From Ruminococcus sp. (GTDB lineage Bacteria > Bacillota > Clostridia > Oscillospirales > Ruminococcaceae): DNA of 64,000 nt. The translations under genes and the position numbers were made by a program. Below the pieces are notes generated by a model. The model was not told where the DNA came from. It searched no databases and saw nothing but the letters and a program-made list of their open reading frames with translations. The stretch is from the NCBI GenBank assembly GCA_021770655.1, contig JAETQO010000006.1:62001-126000 (forward strand), given 5' to 3'. Position 1 is the first letter of the stretch, and each line of letters starts with the position of its first letter. Below are positions 35,279 to 44,642 of the stretch, in pieces.

Positions 35279-35357
35279 GTAAAATATCGTGAAATTATTC
35301 ACAAATTATATCTTCTGATTTTGTATTGCTCCGCCAATTTAACCATGGAAATTTATT

Positions 35358-35520
35358 GGTAACACCGTACAACTATTGTGTGCGGATAACGCAGAAAATT
35401 TTTAGTTAGATTGTATAGAAACGACGCAGGAATACTTGTGTCTTTCAAGGAGTTTCTGTGCAAGATAACGGAAAATTGGCAAGTTAGACCTGCACAAAGC
35501 CGTTAGGCGGTAGTTGTGCG
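35358..35520 (+). repeat. family-1 MITE-like element, right end lost (copy C), inside clpB
   Basis: 163 bp matching copy A from the left terminus through the right-hand inner part. The last 10 bp of the right terminal repeat are missing at the junction with clpB codons. The clpB stop codon at 35484-35486 lies inside the element. Confidence 0.88.
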
Positions 35521-38105
35521 TTAAAATCACCGTCGTAATCCACCTGAAGTATAGAATCGGGTTCAACCTCGTCGGCGATTATTTTCTTTGCTATCAGAGT
35601 TTCGACCTTGCGCTGAATAAATCTCTTAAGCGGTCTTGCTCCGAAATTCTGATCGTAGCCCTGATTAATTATTGCGTCCTTTGCGGCGGAGGTCACTTCT
35701 ATACTGAGCCGCTTGTCCTCCAGTCTCTTTTCAAGCTCGCCCAGCATAAGATCGACAATCTTGTATATCTCCGTTTTCATAAGCGGCTTGTAGTAGATTA
35801 TCTCGTCAAGACGGTTAAGAAACTCCGGCCTGAACTGCTGTTTCAAAAGCGCGTCAACCTTGCCGCGGGCCTCCTCCGATATTTCTCCGTCGTCCGTTAT
35901 TCCCTCAAGTATATACGGCGAACCGAGGTTAGACGTTAAAATTATGATAGTGTTCTTGAAGTCCACCGTCCTGCCCTGAGAATCCGTTATACGTCCGTCG
36001 TCAAGCACCTGCAGCAGGATATTGAACACGTCCGGGTGCGCCTTTTCTATCTCGTCCAGCAATACCACAGAGTAGGGCTTTCTTCTTACAGCCTCGGTAA
36101 GCTGTCCGCCCTCCTCATAGCCTACATATCCCGGAGGCGCTCCGATAAGACGGCTTACGCTGAACTTTTCCATATACTCCGACATATCTATACGAACAAT
36201 GTTGTTCTCATCGTCAAACAGCGCCTGAGCCAGCGTTTTTGCAAGCTCCGTCTTTCCTACGCCCGTAGGACCGAGGAACAGGAACGATCCGATAGGCTGA
36301 TCGGGATTTGCAATGCCTGCACGGGAACGCATAATTGCTTCCGAAACCATTTCGACAGCCTCGTCCTGTCCGATAACTCTCTTGTGAAGAATATCCGGCA
36401 GATGAAGAAGCTTCTCACGTTCGCTCTCCATTAGCTTGGCCACAGGGATACCCGTCCAGCGGCAGATGATCCTTGCGATCTCTTCCTCCGTTACCTTGTC
36501 CCTCAGCAAAGTATTCTTTGTCTTTGACTGCTCCGCCTTTGTCTCCTCGTCGGCAAGCTGTTTCTGCAAATCAGACATTCTGCCGTATTTCAGCTCCGCA
36601 AGCTTATTCAGATCGTACTCCCGCTCGGCTTTTTCAATGTCCTTTGAACACTGCTCGATCTCCTCTCGCAGTTTCTGCACCTTTGAAATTGCCGACTTCT
36701 CGTTCTCCCATTTTGCTTTCATTTCGCTGAACTGCTCACGCATCTCGGAAAGCTCTTTCTGCACCTCACGAAGATGCTCCGCCGCAAGCTTATCGTTCTC
36801 CTTTTTAAGAACGGTCTCCTCTATTTCGTGCTGTAATATCTTACGTCTGATTTCGTCAAGCTCAGTCGGCATAGAATCCATTTCCGTCCTTATCAGCGCA
36901 CAGGCCTCGTCCACAAGGTCAATCGCCTTATCCGGCAGGAATCTGTCTGTGATGTATCTATTTGAAAGGACTGCGGCGGCAATAAGCGCCTGATCCTGAA
37001 TTTTTACTCCGTGGAAAACTTCGTATCTCTCTTTAAGGCCACGCAGTATCGAGATCGTATCCTCAACGGTCGGTTCGTCTACCATAACGGGCTGGAAACG
37101 TCTTTCAAGTGCGGCGTCCTTCTCAATGTACTGGCGGTACTCGTTAAGAGTCGTCGCTCCGATACAATGCAGTTCACCTCTTGCCAGCATAGGCTTAAGC
37201 AGGTTGCCTGCGTCCATTGCACCGTCGGATTTTCCTGCGCCCACAATATTGTGAAGCTCGTCAATAAAGAGTATTATTCTGCCCTCAGACTTCTTTATCT
37301 CTTCAACTACCGCCTTGAAACGCTCCTCAAACTCGCCTCTGTACTTTGCGCCGGCAATAAGCGCGCCCATATCAAGAGAGAATACCTGTCTGTCTTTAAG
37401 GCTGTCCGGCACATCTCCGCTTACTATCCTCTGAGCCAGCCCCTCTGCAATAGCGGTTTTACCTACGCCCGGTTCACCGATAAGACAAGGGTTGTTCTTG
37501 GTCTTACGGGACAATATCCTGATTACGTTTCTTATCTCGCTGTCACGTCCGATAACGGGATCCAGCTTATTCTGCCTTGCCAGCTCCACAAGATCCTGCC
37601 CGTACTTTTTAAGCACGTCATATGTCTCCTCAGGATTCTGGTTAGTGACCTGAGCGCTGCCCCTTACCGACTGCAAAACCTTCAGAAACTTATTCTTGTT
37701 TATATCAAAGGTCTTGAATATCTCTTTCATTGCCTTGTTCGGTGAGTCCAGCATTCCCATAACAAGATGTTCAACGGAAACAAACTCGTCCTTCATTCGT
37801 GAGGCCTCCGATTCAGCCTCGGCAAAAGCCTTGTCAAGATCGCTTGAGATATAGACCGAGCCCTGCTCTCTTCCTCCCACCGTCACCTTCGGGATATTAT
37901 CCACAGCTTTGGAAACAGCCGCCGCAACGTTTTCGGGAGCTATATCCATTTTAACAAAAAGCTGAGGAACAAGACCGTTCTCCTGCGAAAGCAAGGCCAG
38001 CGTAAGATGTTCCTGGTCAACTGCCTGATTTGAATTTCTTGAGGCAATGCTCTGCGCCTCCTGCAAAGCTTCCAGTGATTTCTGCGTTAATTTCTGTACA
38101 TTCAT
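35484..38105 (-). CDS. clpB: ATP-dependent disaggregase ClpB with MITE-derived C-terminus
   Basis: 873 residues. N-domain (1-150), NBD1 with Walker A GEPGVGKT (near 206) and the long coiled-coil middle domain (about 410-530) that distinguishes ClpB from ClpC. NBD2 has GPTGVGKT near 610 and the C-terminal domain ends in ...GDFN. ClpB works with DnaK to resolve protein aggregates. The last ~11 residues ([11 protein letters not shown]) and the stop codon are encoded by the repeat at 35358-35520, so the native C-terminus was replaced. All catalytic motifs remain. It follows the RHH-like gene by 41 bp and probably shares its promoter. No CIRCE or CtsR box was recognised. Confidence 0.95.
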   Translation of the reverse strand: MNVQKLTQKSLEALQEAQSIASRNSNQAVDQEHLTLALLSQENGLVPQLFVKMDIAPENVAAAVSKAVDNIPKVTVGGREQGSVYISSDLDKAFAEAESEASRMKDEFVSVEHLVMGMLDSPNKAMKEIFKTFDINKNKFLKVLQSVRGSAQVTNQNPEETYDVLKKYGQDLVELARQNKLDPVIGRDSEIRNVIRILSRKTKNNPCLIGEPGVGKTAIAEGLAQRIVSGDVPDSLKDRQVFSLDMGALIAGAKYRGEFEERFKAVVEEIKKSEGRIILFIDELHNIVGAGKSDGAMDAGNLLKPMLARGELHCIGATTLNEYRQYIEKDAALERRFQPVMVDEPTVEDTISILRGLKERYEVFHGVKIQDQALIAAAVLSNRYITDRFLPDKAIDLVDEACALIRTEMDSMPTELDEIRRKILQHEIEETVLKKENDKLAAEHLREVQKELSEMREQFSEMKAKWENEKSAISKVQKLREEIEQCSKDIEKAEREYDLNKLAELKYGRMSDLQKQLADEETKAEQSKTKNTLLRDKVTEEEIARIICRWTGIPVAKLMESEREKLLHLPDILHKRVIGQDEAVEMVSEAIMRSRAGIANPDQPIGSFLFLGPTGVGKTELAKTLAQALFDDENNIVRIDMSEYMEKFSVSRLIGAPPGYVGYEEGGQLTEAVRRKPYSVVLLDEIEKAHPDVFNILLQVLDDGRITDSQGRTVDFKNTIIILTSNLGSPYILEGITDDGEISEEARGKVDALLKQQFRPEFLNRLDEIIYYKPLMKTEIYKIVDLMLGELEKRLEDKRLSIEVTSAAKDAIINQGYDQNFGARPLKRFIQRKVETLIAKKIIADEVEPDSILQVDYDGDFNAQLPPNGFVQV

Positions 38106-38146
38106 AAAATTACCTCCCTTATATATTCACATTTACAGCAAGCCGT

Positions 38147-38803
38147 TTATAAGATAACAACGCCCTTTTTAAGATAGCCGGTATAAACCGCAGACACCTC
38201 TCGAGCCGCCTTTTCCGGCTCATCGGCGTTGTCGAAATAAAGCTGAATACAGCTATCCATACACTGGATATAAACGCCTATAGCGCTGGCAATATCATCA
38301 TCGCTCAGTTCCGACTGAGAGGGCGAATAGAAATCCCTCAGAAATCTTCCTTCCGAGATCTCGTAAGGCACGCCGTTGGTAAACAGATCTGCCAGATATT
38401 TATCCTCCAGCTTTGCCCACAGCCTGAAAAATCCGTCAAGCATAGAAATAAGCTGAGCGCTCTGAGTCCTGAATGAAACCTTAAGCCGGCCCACCTTTCC
38501 GTGAAAATCTCTCGAAAGTTCAATACTGTAGCGTATCGTCGGCTTGTACTTATATCTCAGCGGACTTTTTATAGACATCATTGCGTCCGACGGCTGGTCA
38601 AGAAGTTGAAATCTGCTGTCCATAAGCTGTTCTATCCTTGAAAAGATCTCTCTCATTCTTTTCTCCGGAGTCATAAGCTGGACCCTCTCCGCAAGAATCT
38701 GATTTATCAGATTTGAACGGCTGGTATTCATCGAGTAAGCGAGCCTGTCAATAGCCTCGACCACGTCGTCTGCCAATACAAGGCTGTAAACACTCTTGTT
38801 CAT
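38147..38803 (-). CDS. ribbon-helix-helix-like protein upstream of clpB
   Basis: 218 residues. The first 45 (YSLVLADDVVEAIDRLAYSMNTSRSNLINQIL) match a CopG/Arc-type ribbon-helix-helix DNA-binding pattern. The remaining 170 residues are of unknown fold with a central beta-rich portion. It is first in a probable operon with clpB, which suggests a regulator of the heat-shock gene or of itself; that is inference. Confidence 0.65.
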   Translation of the reverse strand: MNKSVYSLVLADDVVEAIDRLAYSMNTSRSNLINQILAERVQLMTPEKRMREIFSRIEQLMDSRFQLLDQPSDAMMSIKSPLRYKYKPTIRYSIELSRDFHGKVGRLKVSFRTQSAQLISMLDGFFRLWAKLEDKYLADLFTNGVPYEISEGRFLRDFYSPSQSELSDDDIASAIGVYIQCMDSCIQLYFDNADEPEKAAREVSAVYTGYLKKGVVIL

Positions 38804-38839
38804 TTATCATCAGTCCTTTATATTTTTCTCACTGTAATT

Positions 38840-38867
38840 ATTATAACACGTTTAAATAATTTGTCAA
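38840..38867 (-). promoter_or_regulatory. sigma-A promoter of the RHH-clpB operon
   Basis: Minus-strand TTGACA, 16-bp spacer, TATAAT. Confidence 0.85.
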
Positions 38868-38947
38868 TAGGATTATATAATTTTAATTGCAAATTATATG
38901 ATTTAATAAACACCAAATATAAAATCGCCTACCATTTGTGCATATTG

Positions 38948-38976
38948 TTGAAAAAAGCATTGATTTATGCTATAAT
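38948..38976 (+). promoter_or_regulatory. sigma-A promoter of the HAD gene
   Basis: TTGAAA, 17-bp spacer, TATAAT, 34 bp before the start. Confidence 0.85.
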
Positions 38977-39009
38977 GACAAAATAAAGACATATCAAGGA
39001 GGAATAAAA

Positions 39010-39663
39010 ATGCTCAGAGGAATCATTTTTGATATGGACGGACTTATGATAGATACCGAAAAGCTTTTGACAAGATTCTGGTGCGAGGCCGCAAATTTTT
39101 ACGGCTATCCGATGACCGATAAGCACGTTTTGGGAATACGCTCGCTGGCAGCAAAATACGCTATGCCGCATCTGAAAAGCATTTTCGGCGAAGATTTTGA
39201 TTATTGGGCAGTCCGTGCAAAGCGTATAGAGCTTATGAACTCCTATATAAAGGAATACGGCGTTGAAAAGAAAAAAGGACTGGACGAACTGCTTGAATAT
39301 CTGAAAACCACCGATCTGAAACTTGCCGTTGCGACTGCGACGGATATGGAGAGAACGAAAATGTATCTTGACTCTATACATATCTTTGACATTTTCGACC
39401 GTATTATTTGCGGCAATATGATAGAAAACGGAAAACCCGCTCCGGACATTTACCTTACCGCCGCTGAAAAACTCGGTATTCCGCCCTGCGACTGCATTGC
39501 TCTGGAGGACTCCCCCAATGGGATTCGCTCCGCCTATGACGCAGGCTGTAAGCCTGTAATGATCCCGGATCTTTCTCAGCCTGACGGAGAAACTTCACAA
39601 CTGCTTTATGCCTGCTGTGAAGACCTTTCACAGGTGATCAGAGTAATAAGAGAACTGATATAA
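39010..39663 (+). CDS. HAD-superfamily phosphatase (beta-phosphoglucomutase-like)
   Basis: 217 residues from ATG 39010 (CAAGGAGG upstream). Motif I is DMDGLMIDTE (residues 8-17), motif II AVATATD near 105, and motifs III/IV KPAPDIY and ALEDSPNGIRSA near 145-170. Subfamily I cap (helical) lies between motifs I and II. Likely dephosphorylates small sugar phosphates or acts as a mutase. Substrate unknown. Confidence 0.9.
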   Translation: MLRGIIFDMDGLMIDTEKLLTRFWCEAANFYGYPMTDKHVLGIRSLAAKYAMPHLKSIFGEDFDYWAVRAKRIELMNSYIKEYGVEKKKGLDELLEYLKTTDLKLAVATATDMERTKMYLDSIHIFDIFDRIICGNMIENGKPAPDIYLTAAEKLGIPPCDCIALEDSPNGIRSAYDAGCKPVMIPDLSQPDGETSQLLYACCEDLSQVIRVIRELI

Positions 39664-39674
39664 CTCTATACGTC

Positions 39675-39718
39675 AAAAGGCAGGGCGGTTCATGCTGAGA
39701 TGAACCGCCCTGCCTTTT
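39675..39718 (+). terminator. terminator of the HAD gene
   Basis: An 18-bp perfect stem followed by TTTTT. Confidence 0.9.
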
Positions 39719-39741
39719 TATGATATAATCCCCTTAACATT

Positions 39742-39796
39742 AAGGCAGCGCCGCACAACGCACTTGCATACCTCATAAGTTGTGCGGCTCTGCCTT
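39742..39796. repeat. short family-1 derivative at the 3' end of a gene
   Basis: AAGGCAGCGCCGCACAAC and GTTGTGCGGCTCTGCCTT are near-perfect inverted ends with 19 bp between them and TTAA/TTAAT flanks. The right arm contains the last codons of the zinc-ribbon gene. Confidence 0.75.
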
Positions 39797-40096
39797 AATG
39801 CTGAAAGGAATACCGCATTTACTGCAAAATTTTGCGGCAATCGGATTTTCCGTACCGCATTCGGGGCAACGGGCTGTTGCCTGAAGCTTTTTTCCGCAAA
39901 CGCTGCAGAAAAATGTATCGCTGCAATTTTCATGACGGCATATGGGGCATACTATCTTAACAGGCAACCGCTCCGAGACTTTGGACATATCCTTTTCAGA
40001 CTGATTATTTTTTATCCTGCCGCCAATAATAAGCACGATACATGATAGCGCTATACCGGCAATTCCGATCAGTGCTATCAGATACCAAAAAGTCAT
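39773..40096 (-). CDS. membrane protein with two zinc ribbons
   Basis: 107 residues. One N-terminal transmembrane helix (3-26), a short basic linker, then two zinc ribbons: CPICRHENCSDTFFCSVCG and CPECGTENPIAAKFCSKCG. The last six residues (AEPHNL) and the stop lie in the short inverted repeat at 39742-39796. Function unknown. Confidence 0.75.
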   Translation of the reverse strand: MTFWYLIALIGIAGIALSCIVLIIGGRIKNNQSEKDMSKVSERLPVKIVCPICRHENCSDTFFCSVCGKKLQATARCPECGTENPIAAKFCSKCGIPFSIKAEPHNL

Positions 40097-40297
40097 AACC
40101 CATATGCCTTCCCTTCCTCTTTTTATTTTCTACCGTAAATGAGCATTTGGGTTCAGCATAAAGCGAAAATTTATCATATTGTGATCTGCTCTCTACAGTT
40201 GCATACTTATCAGTCCAATATTAATATACTATAGTATTCTTATTTTGTCAAGCATCGTTGTACAATAGTATTGTAATATTTGAATCGGAGAATGGAA

Positions 40298-40603
40298 ATG
40301 TTTAACGAAAGAATAAAAGAACTCAGATTAGCTTTGGGGATAAATCAGATAGAATTCGGCAGAAAGCTGAACGTTACAAAGCAATGCGTAAGCAACTGGG
40401 AAAACGGAAATATTCAGCCGTCGATAGATATGCTCATAAGAATATGCAAGGTCTTTTCAGTAAGCGCAGACTATCTGCTCGGGCTTGAACATTCCGAAAA
40501 CGTGGATATATCTTTACTTAATGATGACGAAAAGAAAATGATTTTTCTTATGCTTTCCTATTTCGGCAAAAGCAAAAAACACGGATCGCCATTGAGGGAA
40601 TAA
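40298..40603 (+). CDS. XRE-family transcriptional regulator
   Basis: 102 residues from ATG 40298 (GGAGA 7 bp upstream). The HTH domain (1-65) reads RIKELRLALGINQIEFGRKLNVTKQCVSNWENGNIQPS, with SADYLLGL at its end as in SinR/XRE regulators. Regulatory target unknown. It is divergent from the zinc-ribbon gene. Confidence 0.9.
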   Translation: MFNERIKELRLALGINQIEFGRKLNVTKQCVSNWENGNIQPSIDMLIRICKVFSVSADYLLGLEHSENVDISLLNDDEKKMIFLMLSYFGKSKKHGSPLRE

Positions 40604-40605
40604 GA

Positions 40606-40745
40606 AATGAGGAATTGTTGACAAAGGCAGTACATTGCCGAGAAACAACGGACTACGGTATAACGGGACGATAAATTGTTTGAATTAAACAAATGACAAT
40701 TTTCGTCATTCCCTACATACAAAATCGGCTACAACAAAGTTGCAG
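40606..40745 (+). repeat. composite intergenic repeat, copy 1 (left portion)
   Basis: It starts three bases after the XRE stop with ATGAGGAATTGTTGACAAAGGCAG. It contains a TGACAATTTTCGTCA-like hairpin at about 40690-40710 and runs into the family-2 unit at 40747. The same order occurs at 41630-41771. Confidence 0.65.
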
Positions 40746-40746
40746 A

Positions 40747-40860
40747 AGAACAACCAGACGCACAAAGTGCGGTTTTATGCTAGGTTCGGTTTACGATCAA
40801 ACCTATCCTCGGGCTACAAAAGAAAAGCGCCCGCAGGCAACTGCGACCCGAATTAAAAAA
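40747..40860 (+). repeat. family-2 repeat, diverged single unit
   Basis: Keeps the CGCACAAAGTGCGG hairpin at the start and CGACCCGAATTAAAAAA at the end, but the middle is diverged. Confidence 0.75.
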
Positions 40861-40911
40861 GCATATAAATAACTTTGTCCGCATAGTTTATACAAAAGGA
40901 GTGAGGACAAA

Positions 40912-41625
40912 ATGTTCAGAAGATTACAAAGCATACTTTACTGTGCGGCGATAGCAGCCTTTGCCGCTCTGTGCTGGTACGGAAAAAACAGCGGTGAAGC
41001 TGTAATGACGGCGGCTAAAGTCAAGATGTCTATGGAAAAGCCCGTGATAGTGCTTGACGCAGGTCACGGCGGCATGGACGGAGGCTGTGTTTCGGTAAAC
41101 GAAGTTCCCGAAAAAGGCATAAACCTTTCAATAGTCGAAAGTCTGAGGGACGGACTGAAAATACTCGGCTACGACGTGGTCTGCACCCGTGAGAGCGATA
41201 TATCCATTTACGATGAAGGAACCGAAGGGCTTTCCAATCAGAAAAAATCCGATATGAAAAACCGTCTTGAAATTTTCAGCAGATACAGCGACGGTATCTC
41301 CATATCCATTCATCAGAATCAGTTCACCGACGGTAAATACAGCGGAGCGCAGATGTTCTATTCCGAGAAGAACTCAGAGGGCGAAAAACTTGCGGGGGTA
41401 ATGCAAAAACAGTTCGTATCGCTGTTACAGCCTGATAACACACGGGAGACTAAGCCGGTGGGCGACGAGCTGTATCTTTTAAACAACACGGAAAATCCTG
41501 CGGTAATGATCGAATGCGGTTTTTTGTCAAATCCCGAAGAGGCGGCAAAGCTTGAAAGCGCCGACTATCAAAAGCAGATAGCATTTACGGTGCTTACGGG
41601 AGTGGTAGAATACAGGACAGAATGA
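40912..41625 (+). CDS. N-acetylmuramoyl-L-alanine amidase (Amidase_3, CwlD-like)
   Basis: 237 residues. An N-terminal signal/transmembrane segment (7-26) precedes an Amidase_3 domain: VLDAGHGGMDGG near residue 45 with the first zinc His, the Glu in KGINLSIVESL, SISIHQNQF with the second His, and the catalytic Glu in MIECGFLSNPEE. Cleaves the amide between muramic acid and the stem peptide. Size and layout are CwlD-like, suggesting spore cortex muramic-lactam formation or general wall turnover. Confidence 0.92.
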   Translation: MFRRLQSILYCAAIAAFAALCWYGKNSGEAVMTAAKVKMSMEKPVIVLDAGHGGMDGGCVSVNEVPEKGINLSIVESLRDGLKILGYDVVCTRESDISIYDEGTEGLSNQKKSDMKNRLEIFSRYSDGISISIHQNQFTDGKYSGAQMFYSEKNSEGEKLAGVMQKQFVSLLQPDNTRETKPVGDELYLLNNTENPAVMIECGFLSNPEEAAKLESADYQKQIAFTVLTGVVEYRTE

Positions 41626-41629
41626 GGAG

Positions 41630-41771
41630 TGAGGAGTGAGGAATTGTTGACAAAGGCAGGACATTGTTTGGGAATAGCAGGACGGACAGCGGAGCAATAA
41701 ATTTTGAGAGTGGGGAACGACAATTTTTGTCGTTCCCTGCATTTTGTATGGGCAGTTACAGCAAACCTATG
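41630..41771 (+). repeat. composite intergenic repeat, copy 2 (left portion)
   Basis: Begins within a few bases of the amidase stop with repeated GTGAGGA and the same TTGTTGACAAAGGCAG and ACATTG as copy 1. It has an ACGACAATTTTTGTCGT hairpin near 41720 and then a family-2 unit. Confidence 0.65.
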
Positions 41772-41772
41772 G

Positions 41773-41883
41773 AGAACAACCAAACGGACTATGTACGGTT
41801 TAATACTATGAAAAGAACCTGCAAGCGAGGTCTTCGGGCTGAGTCGTTACTCCTTGAAGTACCTTGCGACCCGAATTAAAAAA
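41773..41883 (+). repeat. family-2 repeat, single unit
   Basis: Well-preserved middle and CGACCCGAATTAAAAAA end. It stops 4 bp before the -35 of the ABC transporter operon. Confidence 0.85.
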
Positions 41884-41887
41884 GAAG

Positions 41888-41916
41888 TTGACAGGGGAGG
41901 GGTTGTGTAGTATAAT
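41888..41916 (+). promoter_or_regulatory. sigma-A promoter of the amino-acid ABC operon
   Basis: TTGACA, 17-bp spacer, TATAAT. Confidence 0.88.
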
Positions 41917-41954
41917 GTTAAAGTGTTAATTGGATATTATATTATAAGGAATGA

Positions 41955-42671
41955 ATGTCAATGACTTTTGAGGAAATAAAAAAGGTTACACAGATACTTA
42001 TTGAGTTTTTGCCCAATACGCTTAAGCTTTTCGCTTGGACGCTGGTGCTGTCAATTCCTGTGGGCGTGCTGGTGACAATGCTGAAAAAGTGCCGTTTCAA
42101 GCCTATCTCTTGGCTAACTAATCTGTACATACTCATTATGCGTGGTACTCCGCTCATGCTCCAGATAATCGCAATTTATTATGCCGTGCCGCTTATTATC
42201 GCAAGCGCCGCAAAAAGCGGCAAAACAGGCGGCATTTACGATCTGCTCACTAATCTGAAAAATAACGAAAACTATATGTTTATCGCCCTTGTCACCGCCT
42301 TTGTGCTAAACTACGCCGCTTACTTTGCGGAGATATTCAGAGGCGGCATCGAGGCTATTCCCAAGGGACAGTATGAGGCGGCGTCAATGCTCGGTATGAC
42401 AAAGATGCAGACCTTTTTCCGTATCATTCTGCCGCAGGTCACCAAAAGAGTTATCCCGGCTACCGCAAACGAAGTCATCGTGCTGGTAAAGGACACTTCC
42501 CTTGCCAACGTTATCGCTTATGCGGAAATAACTATGAAAGCTAAACAGCAGATGAATCTCTACAGCTCCATAGCACCGCTGTTCATTGCAGGCGCATTCT
42601 ATTTCGTTCTTAATGCTGTTGTTACCGTTGCGTTTGCAGTCATTGAAAAGAAATTCGACTACTATAAGTAA
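41955..42671 (+). CDS. polar amino-acid ABC transporter permease
   Basis: 238 residues, polytopic, HisMQ/GlnP type. The EAA loop is EAASMLGMTKMQTFFRIILPQ near residue 140. AAGGA precedes both ATG 41955 (4 bp) and ATG 41961 (10 bp); the second is nearly as likely. Forms the membrane channel for the ATPase encoded 12 bp downstream. No substrate-binding protein is encoded nearby, so it must come from elsewhere. Confidence 0.93.
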   Translation: MSMTFEEIKKVTQILIEFLPNTLKLFAWTLVLSIPVGVLVTMLKKCRFKPISWLTNLYILIMRGTPLMLQIIAIYYAVPLIIASAAKSGKTGGIYDLLTNLKNNENYMFIALVTAFVLNYAAYFAEIFRGGIEAIPKGQYEAASMLGMTKMQTFFRIILPQVTKRVIPATANEVIVLVKDTSLANVIAYAEITMKAKQQMNLYSSIAPLFIAGAFYFVLNAVVTVAFAVIEKKFDYYK

Positions 42672-42683
42672 GGAGGGTCTGCC

Positions 42684-43445
42684 GTGGCTATACTTGAAGT
42701 AAAAAATATCTCCAAAAGCTTTGACAGCCTCAAAGTTCTGAAAGATATTTCTTTTAATGTTGACGTCGGCGAGGTCGTCGCTATAATCGGTCCGTCCGGA
42801 AGCGGAAAATCCACACTGCTCAGGTGCATAAACCAGCTTGAAAAGGCGGACGGAGGCGAGATCAATGTGGACGGCGCAAATATGTTCCGCACCGAAAACG
42901 GTAAAGCGGTCTATGCTCCGTCAAAAACCCTCAGAGATATCAGACTGAAGATCGGACTTGTGTTCCAGAATTTTAATCTGTTCCCGCATTTTTCGGTGAC
43001 GCAGAATATAATTGAGGCTCCCGTTCACGTTCTGAAACAGTCAAAAGCCGAAGCAAAGTCTGCCTGCAATGAGCTTTTGAAGAAAATGGGGCTTGAAACA
43101 AAAGGCGCGGCATATCCCTGCGAGCTTTCCGGAGGTCAACAGCAGAGAGTTTCCATTGCACGCGCGCTGGCGCTCAAACCGAAGATACTTTTCTTTGACG
43201 AGCCGACTTCCGCTCTCGATCCGGAGCTTACGGGAGAGATACTAAAGGTAATAAAGGACCTGGCAAAAGAAAAAATGACAATGGTCATCGTCACTCACGA
43301 AATGGCTTTCGCAAGAGACGTTGCAAATCACGTTATCTTTATGGACGACGGATATATTGTGGAGGAGGGCTCTCCCGAAGAAGTATTCGGCAACACCCGG
43401 AACGAAAGAACAAAACAATTTTTACAGCGTTTCAATGACAGATAA
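42684..43445 (+). CDS. polar amino-acid ABC transporter ATPase (GlnQ type)
   Basis: 253 residues starting at GTG 42684, with AAGGAGGG upstream. Walker A GPSGSGKST, Q-loop FQNFNLF, signature LSGGQQQR, Walker B ILFFDEPTSALDPE, and the H-loop in VTHEM. It powers uptake with the preceding permease. Confidence 0.95.
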   Translation: MAILEVKNISKSFDSLKVLKDISFNVDVGEVVAIIGPSGSGKSTLLRCINQLEKADGGEINVDGANMFRTENGKAVYAPSKTLRDIRLKIGLVFQNFNLFPHFSVTQNIIEAPVHVLKQSKAEAKSACNELLKKMGLETKGAAYPCELSGGQQQRVSIARALALKPKILFFDEPTSALDPELTGEILKVIKDLAKEKMTMVIVTHEMAFARDVANHVIFMDDGYIVEEGSPEEVFGNTRNERTKQFLQRFNDR

Positions 43446-43474
43446 TTTTGCTAAATTTATTCCAAAAACAAGAA

Positions 43475-43489
43475 ATGGAAACGTTTTCT
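43475..43489 (+). promoter_or_regulatory. cre-like site upstream of surface-protein paralogue 2
   Basis: A near-palindrome around GGAAACGTTTTC that matches the CcpA consensus with one mismatch, about 80 bp upstream of the -35. Compare 13884-13898. Confidence 0.4.
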
Positions 43490-43567
43490 GTGTTTAATGC
43501 ACAAAAAAAGCATATGAATATTGTTAGAAATTTCAACACTTTTAGGAATAAAAAAAATCAAAAACCC

Positions 43568-43596
43568 TTGATTTTTGGGAAAAAGTCTGTTATAAT
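43568..43596 (+). promoter_or_regulatory. sigma-A promoter of surface-protein paralogue 2
   Basis: TTGATT, 17-bp spacer, TATAAT. Confidence 0.85.
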
Positions 43597-43652
43597 TATC
43601 GTAGAATTGAATCACAATTCATAACTACATATTTATATGGAGGAGATTTACA

Positions 43653-44600
43653 ATGAAAATTTCTAAGATTTTGGCTGGTGTAGCTGCACTCGCAATGACA
43701 GCTACTACAGTAATGTCTGTATCTGCTGCTGATTCTAAAGTATGGATTCAGGACTGGAAAGTAGCAGAGCAGAAGAAGGTCATTGCATTTGATAACATGG
43801 ATACTGCTACTGCTTGGAACGGTTGTTGGGTAAAGTTCTACAGCACAGACAAGAGTCTTTCCGATGTTACTGTTACTTTTACTATCGACACTACAAATGC
43901 AGTATGGCAGGACGCTAAGGATGAAGCCGGCAATGTAACTGGCAAAATGAATGAAACAGGCACATATACTATTATGAGAGCCAACGACACATCAGATGAA
44001 ACAACCGCACATGGCGCACAGTTTGAAGAAGGCGTTTCTGTCGGTGCTCTCGAGTGCACAAATGACAATGGAGTTTATACAGTAACGGTTCCTGGAAGCT
44101 TTATCGCATCTGATTTCGAAGCAGGAGTAGGCGGTGCTCAGATAAATGAGGAAGAAGTTACACTTGCTGATGAGTCAACAGCAACTGTATATAACTGCGG
44201 TTTCAACATTCAGTTCGGTCATTTTGACAAGGCCGTTTGGAATGTTTCCGTTTCTGGCGACAGCGTACTTCCATTCTCCGGTCTTGACGATAAGGGCAAC
44301 GGTATTGTTGATACTTCTACTCTTGGCGGCGGTTCAGGCAACGGTGATAATAGTTCTACACCGGATTCCAAGACTGATTCTAAGACAGACTCCAAGACTG
44401 ATTCTAAGACTGATTCCAAGACAAGCTCTACATCAACTACATCTAAGAGCAACTCTACAGGCACAGGCACTACATCAAAGGCTGCTACATCTTCAACTGC
44501 TGCTTCCGATAACACAGCTGAGACAGGCGCAACCGCAGGTCTTGCTCTTGCAGGTATCGCTCTTGCAGGCGCAGCTATCGTAGTTTCCAAGAGAAAGTAA
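43653..44600 (+). CDS. secreted, C-terminally anchored surface protein (paralogue 2)
   Basis: 315 residues. Signal peptide 1-25 (...VMSVSAAD), a 210-residue beta-rich domain with little obvious similarity to paralogue 1, then SKTD-type repeats (from about 240). The C-terminal cassette NTAETGATAG, hydrophobic helix and SKRK is nearly identical to that of the gene at 13982. Highly biased codons imply abundant expression. Role unknown; likely a major envelope protein. Confidence 0.8.
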   Translation: MKISKILAGVAALAMTATTVMSVSAADSKVWIQDWKVAEQKKVIAFDNMDTATAWNGCWVKFYSTDKSLSDVTVTFTIDTTNAVWQDAKDEAGNVTGKMNETGTYTIMRANDTSDETTAHGAQFEEGVSVGALECTNDNGVYTVTVPGSFIASDFEAGVGGAQINEEEVTLADESTATVYNCGFNIQFGHFDKAVWNVSVSGDSVLPFSGLDDKGNGIVDTSTLGGGSGNGDNSSTPDSKTDSKTDSKTDSKTDSKTSSTSTTSKSNSTGTGTTSKAATSSTAASDNTAETGATAGLALAGIALAGAAIVVSKRK

Positions 44601-44642
44601 TTTTTACTTAACTGCTGATAACTCACGTACGTTAGACTAAAA

